From: Deltaproteobacteria bacterium
GTDB taxonomy: Bacteria > Myxococcota_A > Polyangia > Polyangiales > JADZFZ01
DNA: 41,732 nucleotides
Assembly: GCA_020854145.1 (NCBI GenBank)
Contig: JADZFZ010001185.1
Coordinates: 1 to 41,732 of the forward strand
Reading direction: 5' to 3'
Shown here: positions 35,493 to 41,732 of the stretch, one piece after another
How positions within the stretch are numbered: the first letter of the stretch is position 1
Layout: each line of letters opens with the position of its first letter
Position numbers and translations under genes: made by a program
The notes under the pieces: model-generated
What the model was told of the DNA's origin: nothing
What the model saw: only the letters and a program-made list of their open reading frames with translations
Databases searched by the model: none

Positions 35493-36964
35493 TGACGCGC
35501 AGAGGCAGGTTTCATCTCGTCGGAGCCGTTGCGGCTCTCCTCGTCGTCTCCTGTGGAGGGGAAGATGGCAGCACTGCGGCGCCCACGTGTGATGCGCCGC
35601 TCGCCGTCGACCAGGACAGCCAGAGCGTGAAGGTCGACACGCGCGGCGCCGATGAAAACGCGCTCCAACTCCGGGAGTGTTGGGGAGCCGACGCCGCGCT
35701 CAGCGGAGCGCGCCAAGCGGTGCTTGCGTACACCGCTCCAGGTGTCGGGCAGACCCGCACGAGGATCGACGTCGAAGCCGTCACTGGCATGGACGCCGTG
35801 CTCGCGATCCGGCGGGGCGGCTGCTCCGCGCCTACCGAGGCACGCTGTTACGACCTTGGCCAGACCGGCTCGATCACCATCCCGACGATGGGCGGCGAGA
35901 CGCTGCACGTGCTCGTCACCGGCCGCGCGACGGACACACCGGGCACCGTCGACTCCGGTGAGGTTCGCGTCACGTTCTTGCCGGAGCCCGCCTCGGCGCC
36001 TCGGCTCGACTCGGCCTACGTCGAGGTCTTCCAGGGCCGGATGTTCGCCGAGCTCACCGGGCAAGACGCGGACGGCGACGTCATGGGAGCCCTGTTCCGA
36101 TGGATGGATGCCTCGGGCGATGTCATCGCCCTCGACGCGCTCACCGCGGACGAACGCGACCTCGTGACCTTCGACGCGGACGAACGCGGCAGCACCTCGT
36201 TCGAGACGACGGCCACGGCTCTCGATTACACCGCGCTGGAGACTGCCGACGTGCGCGCCGCGGAGATCGTGCTGCTCGACGAGCTCGGCAACGAGAGCGC
36301 GCCCGAGAGGGTCGAGGTCGTGCGACCCATGGAGGTCCACTACCAGGATTCGTGCGACTCGCCGGGTGAGGTCCCGCCCTTCCGGCGATGTGCCCGACAG
36401 CTCGTCTGTCGCGAGGGCACCTGCCAGGCACCCACGGAGATCGAAGCTGCCTGCGCGGCCGCGACACCCGTGGAGATCCCCACACCCACGACGGAGACGA
36501 CCGCCGTGCGCGACGAAGGCGAGCTCGTCCCGGGTGCGGGCGTCATCCACGGGCTCGGCGCGTGCGAGCGTGCGCCGGGGCTCGAGCGCATGTACCGCGT
36601 GGTCGTTCCCGAAGGCCGATTCGACCTGATCGCGCGCACCGACGTGAACGGCCGCGGCGAAGGTTACATGGAAGACGATCTCATTTACTTCAGGCGAGAC
36701 TGCCTCGACCCTGGCAGTCAGCCGGCCGAAGGAGGGTGCATCGACAGCGGTCCTCGCTCCCGTCTCGAGCTGCTCGACGCCGAACCCGGCACGTACACCG
36801 TCTTCGTCGAGGACTTCGACGGAGTCGATGCCGGCGACGTCTATCCGTACGTCCTCGAGCTCGCCCTCCGCCCCGTGCTCGCGAGCGGTGCCGCCTGCGA
36901 CCCGGAGGGCCTGCGGAATCGTTGCGCCGGCGGGCCCTGCTCGGCAGGGGAGACCTGTCCCTGA
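35492..36964 (+). CDS. Hypothetical lipoprotein
   Basis: MTRRGRFHLVGAVAALLVVSCGGEDG lipobox; Cys-rich CRRCARQLVCREGTCQ-like segment; TGATG overlap with upstream gene. Confidence 0.7.
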   Translation: MTRRGRFHLVGAVAALLVVSCGGEDGSTAAPTCDAPLAVDQDSQSVKVDTRGADENALQLRECWGADAALSGARQAVLAYTAPGVGQTRTRIDVEAVTGMDAVLAIRRGGCSAPTEARCYDLGQTGSITIPTMGGETLHVLVTGRATDTPGTVDSGEVRVTFLPEPASAPRLDSAYVEVFQGRMFAELTGQDADGDVMGALFRWMDASGDVIALDALTADERDLVTFDADERGSTSFETTATALDYTALETADVRAAEIVLLDELGNESAPERVEVVRPMEVHYQDSCDSPGEVPPFRRCARQLVCREGTCQAPTEIEAACAAATPVEIPTPTTETTAVRDEGELVPGAGVIHGLGACERAPGLERMYRVVVPEGRFDLIARTDVNGRGEGYMEDDLIYFRRDCLDPGSQPAEGGCIDSGPRSRLELLDAEPGTYTVFVEDFDGVDAGDVYPYVLELALRPVLASGAACDPEGLRNRCAGGPCSAGETCP

Positions 36965-37021
36965 CTGATCAGCACGGAGGCACAAGAAACCGTTGGTGCT
37001 GAGGTTGTCGAAATACGCAAT

Positions 37022-37052
37022 CGCGCCCCTCGACTTTGCTCGGGGCGAACGG
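37022..37052. repeat. REP-like palindromic element / possible bidirectional terminator between convergent genes
   Basis: cgcgcccctcgactttgctcggggcgaacgg: stem CGCCCC/GGGGCG; resembles the widespread CCCTTCGAC...GCTCAGGGCGAACGG-type repeat. Confidence 0.5.
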
Positions 37053-37066
37053 ATGGCCCGTCGCGC

Positions 37067-37921
37067 TCAGCGTCCGACGCGACTCACGCTCTCGGGACGC
37101 TCCGTGGTCGAGCGTCGCGCGAGCACCGACGGCGCCAGCCACTCGAGCCACGAGATCGACTCCGGCAACACCTCGAGCTCGACCCCGGCGGGCCCTGTGC
37201 TCACCCCCCCGCGCCCCGCTGAGAGGGGCACTTGCACGCGGCGCACGAGCCCCTCGACCGGCCCCAATCGGCGCGTGGCGTCCACCTCGTAATCGGCGGC
37301 GTGCGCGAGCACGTTGCGGAGCTCGCCTGCCAAGAAGACGTCCTCTTCCAGCCCGCGCGGCACACCCAGAGAGAGCTGGATGAAGTCCGCGAGCTCCGGC
37401 GGCGGAACACGCCACACGGGGCGCAACCAACCGCCCATCACCGCGAGCGACGGTGCACGTCCGCTCTCGAGATACGCCCGGAGCGCAGGTCGTCCGTGCT
37501 TACGCCGCGTCCCCGCCACGTCGTCGCGCGTCTCGTCGCCGAGCATCCCCAGCCACGCCGCGCGAATCTCGGAGCGAGACGTCTGATCCGCCAAACGTCG
37601 TCGCAGCACCGTCTCGAGCTCCGTCACCACGTCGAGCGCCGCGTGCCGCCGTTTCGCGCGCGCATCCGACGGGCTCGTCTCGGCGTCCGCCTCCACCGCC
37701 AACCTCACCGCCCGCACCAGTCGCTCCCGTGTCCCCGCGTCATCGACGTGCGCAGCATCGATGCGCGCCTCGGCAAACGTCGTACGCCTCGGCGGAGACA
37801 CATCCGTCGGGTCTACGTCCTCGAGAACGGCGTCCTCTGCCCGGACGGTCGCGGCTCCATCGATCGAGCAGACGAGCACGTCGTCCTCGTGAGCCGCCCC
37901 GCACCGCCCGCACGTCCGCAT
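37067..37921 (-). CDS. Hypothetical protein with N-terminal zinc ribbon
   Basis: MRTCGRCGAAHEDDVLVCSIDG. Confidence 0.65.
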   Translation of the reverse strand: MRTCGRCGAAHEDDVLVCSIDGAATVRAEDAVLEDVDPTDVSPPRRTTFAEARIDAAHVDDAGTRERLVRAVRLAVEADAETSPSDARAKRRHAALDVVTELETVLRRRLADQTSRSEIRAAWLGMLGDETRDDVAGTRRKHGRPALRAYLESGRAPSLAVMGGWLRPVWRVPPPELADFIQLSLGVPRGLEEDVFLAGELRNVLAHAADYEVDATRRLGPVEGLVRRVQVPLSAGRGGVSTGPAGVELEVLPESISWLEWLAPSVLARRSTTERPESVSRVGR

Positions 37922-38061
37922 CTGCGCCGCCGAGGATATCGCGACGCAGAGCGCTGAACGGCGAGATCATGGGTCACCTCGACCTGCTCGAATCCCATGC
38001 GGCATGTGGCTCCAGGTGGTCAGTCGAGGATCCCTGGCGGCAGCCGCGCTTGCGGGCCGAG

Positions 38062-38670
38062 CTAGCCATTGAAGACGTGGCCGAGTGCGCGGAGTGCCTC
38101 GAGGACGAACGCCGCGACCCGCAGAGGCTCGTCGCTCAGATGACCGAGCGCGAGGAGCGCGGCAATCAGGAGAACCAGCGCAACGCCAGAGCCCAGGAGA
38201 ATCTCCGCGGGAGTCCGACCACCTTCCAGGAGAAGCCATCTCACCTGCTCCCTCGCGGTACCCTTCCAGGGCCGGTCATTCTCGCTCAACCTCGTGGGAA
38301 CAATTGCACGCACGACCGCACGGAGCAGTTCCACGGCGATCATGATTGCACCCAGCAAGAGGATTCCTTCCATCGTCCAGAAGACGACGGCGGCGCCCGT
38401 GCACAGATCGTCGTGTCCCGCCGTCCACAGGTGCCTCACGCTCGCCAGCCGATCCAATCCGGTGGCCGTCACTGCCGCACACACCATGTACGCGCCCGCC
38501 ACCGGAAAGCCAAAGGGCCACATCGGAAGTAGCCAAGTGACGGCGCCAACGACGGCACAACAAACGAAGTAGGAGACCACGTGCCAAGGAGCCCGCCAGC
38601 GTGCCTGGGTGAGATCCGCCATGCGGGAAGCCTGGCCTCCCTCGGTGCTTCCGCTGGGGTGCGCGCTCAT
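38062..38670 (-). CDS. Hypothetical multi-pass membrane protein
   Basis: Several hydrophobic segments (VVSYFVCCAVVGAVTWLLPMWPFGF, FWTMEGILLLGAIMIAVELLRAVV). Confidence 0.6.
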   Translation of the reverse strand: MSAHPSGSTEGGQASRMADLTQARWRAPWHVVSYFVCCAVVGAVTWLLPMWPFGFPVAGAYMVCAAVTATGLDRLASVRHLWTAGHDDLCTGAAVVFWTMEGILLLGAIMIAVELLRAVVRAIVPTRLSENDRPWKGTAREQVRWLLLEGGRTPAEILLGSGVALVLLIAALLALGHLSDEPLRVAAFVLEALRALGHVFNG

Positions 38671-38704
38671 CGTTCCCCAGGAGGTGCCACCGTTGGGCAC
38701 CGCA

Positions 38705-40176
38705 TCAGCGACCTCGCCTGCGCGAAGCTCCCACGGGCAGGACCCGGAAGCTGCCGGGCCACTCGCCGTAGTCGGTGGACTGAATGCCGTGGCGCAGCGA
38801 CGCCCGGTAGGAGGACTGGCCTGGAGCAACTTCTATCGTGACGGCTCCGCCCCCATCGAGCGTGATCACGCCGGCATGCACCGCAGCAGTACAGACTGAC
38901 GAGTCGTCCGAGTAAAGGTCTGTGCCGTAGACCACGCCATCGACCCCGCTGGCGCCGCACTCGTACTGAAATCGCCGTCCGATCTCGCCCCGATGAGACG
39001 CAGCGTCCGCGCTCCAATCAACGTCCACGGTCGTGGCAGTGTCTTCGGCGGAACTGGGAGGCGACCCTACCTCGTCTCCGCGGTCGCCCGAGCTCCCGAT
39101 GCTGCCCCAGTCTCCGTGGTCGGACGTTGCCTCCTCGCAGGCAGGCGGAATCGACACCCCCTGCGCGCTGTACAAGGGAAGCAGCTGGCGCACAAGGTCC
39201 ATGCCTTCACTGCAACCTCGAGTGAGGCTCTCCCGCTGCCGCCCTCGCATCATCCGAACGCCCGCGCCAAATAGTCGCCGCGCCTGTGCGCATTGCTCTC
39301 GAAGCGATCGAGCCTGTGCGGCCCCAGTGCTCCGCTCCGCAACCGCATCGTTGAGGCCACACACACAGCGCAGGTACGCATCGCAGCCGGAATCCCCCGC
39401 GGAGGCGCCTCCGCCAACGATACCCGCGTTCCCCTGAAGACCGCAGAGTGCAGGGCTGCCTGCCGCCAAGCCCGCTTCGCGCTCCGTGATCGGTGAATAG
39501 TCTCCGGACACGCTGGCGCAAGAGGTTCCATCGAGCTGGACGTCAACCCGCATGTCCCCGCTCAACAGAAGTGTACCGCTGCAACGCGACGGCCCGGCCG
39601 ACTGAGTGAATTCGCCACCGGTCACCAAAATTCGCTTGCTCTGAGTGATTGTGTGGGTCGTCGTTTCGCGACCCGTACGAGGGTCGCGTGAGATCCCGTG
39701 GCGCCGGGACTCCACGTCCTCAACGGACGCACCACGAATGGCAAGCGCGCCTTGCGTGCATCCGCCATCGACGAACGCCAGCCTGTCCCGCCGTACGACC
39801 AGCACCAACCGGGGAAATGCCCCACGGCGAAAGAACTTCGTCTGGCCAGCGCGACTGTAGACCGTCTCCTCACCTGGGAAGTCGGCCACTGGAATGTCCC
39901 AGATTGCAGCTTGCTGAGCCACGGAGGCGTGGACGGGAGCCTCGACGACTACGTGGCCGTTGGTGTGATCCCCTTCGGCCTCCGAGTGAGCGGATGGGCC
40001 TGTGGCGCCGCGGACCGGCGCTCCGGGCATTGCCTGCGAAGGCGGCGTCGCAGGCTGTGGTGTGGCGGGTAACGGGCGGCTGACTCCTGGGGTGGTCAGT
40101 GGTGCAGAGTTGCACGCAGTGGCCAATAGCAGAACGCCGAAGCTGACCCGAAACAAGACTCGTGCTTCCCCGGTCA
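38705..40176 (-). CDS. Hypothetical lipoprotein, Cys-rich; probable TTG start near 40160-40175
   Basis: LFRVSFGVLLLATAC lipobox; CDAYLRCVCGLNDAV. Confidence 0.55.
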
Positions 40177-41484
40177 ATTCGATTCGAAGGAGTGGGTGTA
40201 GTCGACCACGCCACCTCCAAGGCCCAGTGCATCGATATGGATGACGCAGGGATTCTCGGGACGTGACCTCATCAGCAGCGTGATCCATCCTTCTCGCCTT
40301 TCGCCGCGCGGCAATGAGAGGTCCGTGTGGCCACCGAAGATCGTATAGACACCCCGATCGAGAGCGGGAGTCCGATGGCTTGGGTGATTCGGGTTCCCCT
40401 CTCCTGTCGCCGGCTCTCGATCTGGCCCGCATTCCGCGGAAACCCAGCCTTCCGTGGACACCTGATTCCGGAGGCGGCTTGGCAGGTACAGATCGACGAC
40501 ACCGTCGGCGGTGTTCGTCACCGCAATGCGCAATTCGACTACTTCGGCCGAGTCGCCGTCGCCGGCGGTCCAGCGCGAGCGCCGGATGTCCTTCAGCGTC
40601 AGCGTTCCGAATGGGAAGGTAAGCGGCTGGTTGAGATCGCCGCGACGGTGGCTGCGGGTGGCGCGGAGGGAGCCGTGCAACAACACCCACGGAGCTCCCG
40701 TCGCCCGGGTAGGCGTAAGCGTGTATGGGTTCTCCACGCCAAAGAGGCAGATTCCGTTTGCCTCGACCGAGAACTGATTGCTGGTCGAGTCGCGATGAAT
40801 CTGGAGTGTTCCTCCCGAGGCGCTCAACAGGATGTCGTCGGGTTTGGCGTAGACCACGCCGTATCGGTGCTCGTGCCAGTCGTTGCTGTGATTGCTGTGG
40901 TTGCAGCGGACGTGATCGGGCCCGACGGTGATTCGCGAGTAGCGCGTGCGGTCCGCGGCGAGCCCATCCTGGGCGACCGTGGAATAGGTACCGAAGAACG
41001 ACGGGATCGCCGCACGATTCACCACCGATTCCACGAGGGGAGGACTCACCAGGGATTCGACGAGTGGAGCACCGTCCGCGTTGCCACGAATGGCGAACAG
41101 ACCACCGGTTACGCCGAGGAGGCAGCTACCGACGGCCACTACGAGGCAGCATCCCCCGATGGCCAGATATCTCGGTCGTAGAGAAGCGCCATCGCCTGGC
41201 GGAAGTCCTCCGGCGGCTAGACCGGTCGCGGAACCCGGTGCGGCAGTGGCCTTCACGTGTGTGCTGAATGTCGCGCGTTGCGGAGTCTGACAGTTCCCAC
41301 TCGCGGTCGACCGATGGCGGCCCGCCGAAGGCGAGGGCGCAGGGCAGTCGGTGGCCACAAACTGGTCTCCATCAGGGAGAGCGTATCTGTGCGCGACGCC
41401 CGGCCCGCCGGGTCCGAGATTGCCGCGGCGCCTTTCGTTCGTGATAGCGGGCATTACCGTGCTCCTCGTCGCAGGAACGGCCAA
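40174..41484 (-). CDS. Hypothetical single-pass membrane protein (start may be internal)
   Basis: TM YLAIGGCCLVVAVGSCLLGVTGGLFAI; extracytoplasmic beta-rich-looking region. Confidence 0.55.
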   Translation of the reverse strand: MAVPATRSTVMPAITNERRRGNLGPGGPGVAHRYALPDGDQFVATDCPAPSPSAGRHRSTASGNCQTPQRATFSTHVKATAAPGSATGLAAGGLPPGDGASLRPRYLAIGGCCLVVAVGSCLLGVTGGLFAIRGNADGAPLVESLVSPPLVESVVNRAAIPSFFGTYSTVAQDGLAADRTRYSRITVGPDHVRCNHSNHSNDWHEHRYGVVYAKPDDILLSASGGTLQIHRDSTSNQFSVEANGICLFGVENPYTLTPTRATGAPWVLLHGSLRATRSHRRGDLNQPLTFPFGTLTLKDIRRSRWTAGDGDSAEVVELRIAVTNTADGVVDLYLPSRLRNQVSTEGWVSAECGPDREPATGEGNPNHPSHRTPALDRGVYTIFGGHTDLSLPRGERREGWITLLMRSRPENPCVIHIDALGLGGGVVDYTHSFESN

Positions 41485-41522
41485 CTCCCATGGCTCTGAC
41501 AGCTACGACAGGAAGGCCGTGC

Positions 41523-41732
41523 TCACGGGGTACGGCCGCGCTCGTGGTGCGCTTCGATCTCCTCGAGCGTCAGCGCACGATCGTAATAGGCGAGCTCGTC
41601 CATCACGCCTTCCCAGAAGGCACGAGCGACCGCGCCGGTTTCGCAGCCGGAGCAGAAGCCGCCTGTCGCACAGCGGTCGCAGAGCCCGGCTCCCACGGCC
41701 AGCGGCTTGTCGCTCGTCACGAATCCACCTGC
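41523..41732 (-). CDS. C-terminal fragment of a LamG/concanavalin-like domain protein, truncated by window edge
   Basis: GVMDELAYYDRALTLEEIEAHHERG is typical of LamG-like domain C-termini; frame runs to the right edge. Confidence 0.65.
   Translation of the reverse strand, partial: AGGFVTSDKPLAVGAGLCDRCATGGFCSGCETGAVARAFWEGVMDELAYYDRALTLEEIEAHHERGRTP

Noticed and set aside
1-41732. CRISPR array
   Set aside because: No regularly spaced repeats with unique spacers seen; only isolated short duplications.

Overview
High-GC (Myxococcota-like by composition and gene content; inference) 41.7 kb accessory window. It is densely coding and rich in regulatory and conflict-type proteins. Left to right it contains: (i) a 3'-half tRNA-Phe remnant near the left end; (ii) a Ser/Thr kinase fused to a WD40-like propeller and a Cys cluster; (iii) a minus-strand module with two ECF-like sigma factors, a MoxR AAA+ ATPase, a HExxH + vWA-like protein (DUF2201-like), a lipoprotein and several unknowns; (iv) a minus-strand block with a YbjN-like protein, a very large STAND NTPase-WD40 protein whose N-terminus reads to me as a divergent Lon/S16 peptidase domain, and two unknowns, one with an anti-sigma-like N-terminus; (v) a plus-strand module with a second MoxR/CobS-like ATPase, a CobT-like vWA protein that also carries HExxH, a ParB-like protein, DUF488 and an exported protein; (vi) Zn-ribbon and TPR proteins; (vii) a plus-strand operon with a degenerate sigma factor, an unknown, a stand-alone Lon-type peptidase domain with conserved Ser/Lys spacing, a Ser/Thr kinase, a membrane protein, a FGE/SUMF1-like lipoprotein and another lipoprotein; (viii) membrane and lipoproteins and a truncated LamG-like protein at the right edge. 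An exact 41-bp sequence occurs in inverted orientation just before the sigma gene at 12815 and upstream of the MoxR gene at 20554, linking blocks iii/iv and v. The best candidate for an undescribed system is the combined locus at about 6.1-25.5 kb (two MoxR/vWA pairs flanking a Lon-STAND-propeller protein under a shared leader), with the sigma-Lon-kinase-FGE operon at 27.9-37.0 kb as a second candidate. All domain calls are by eye from translations; no searches were run.
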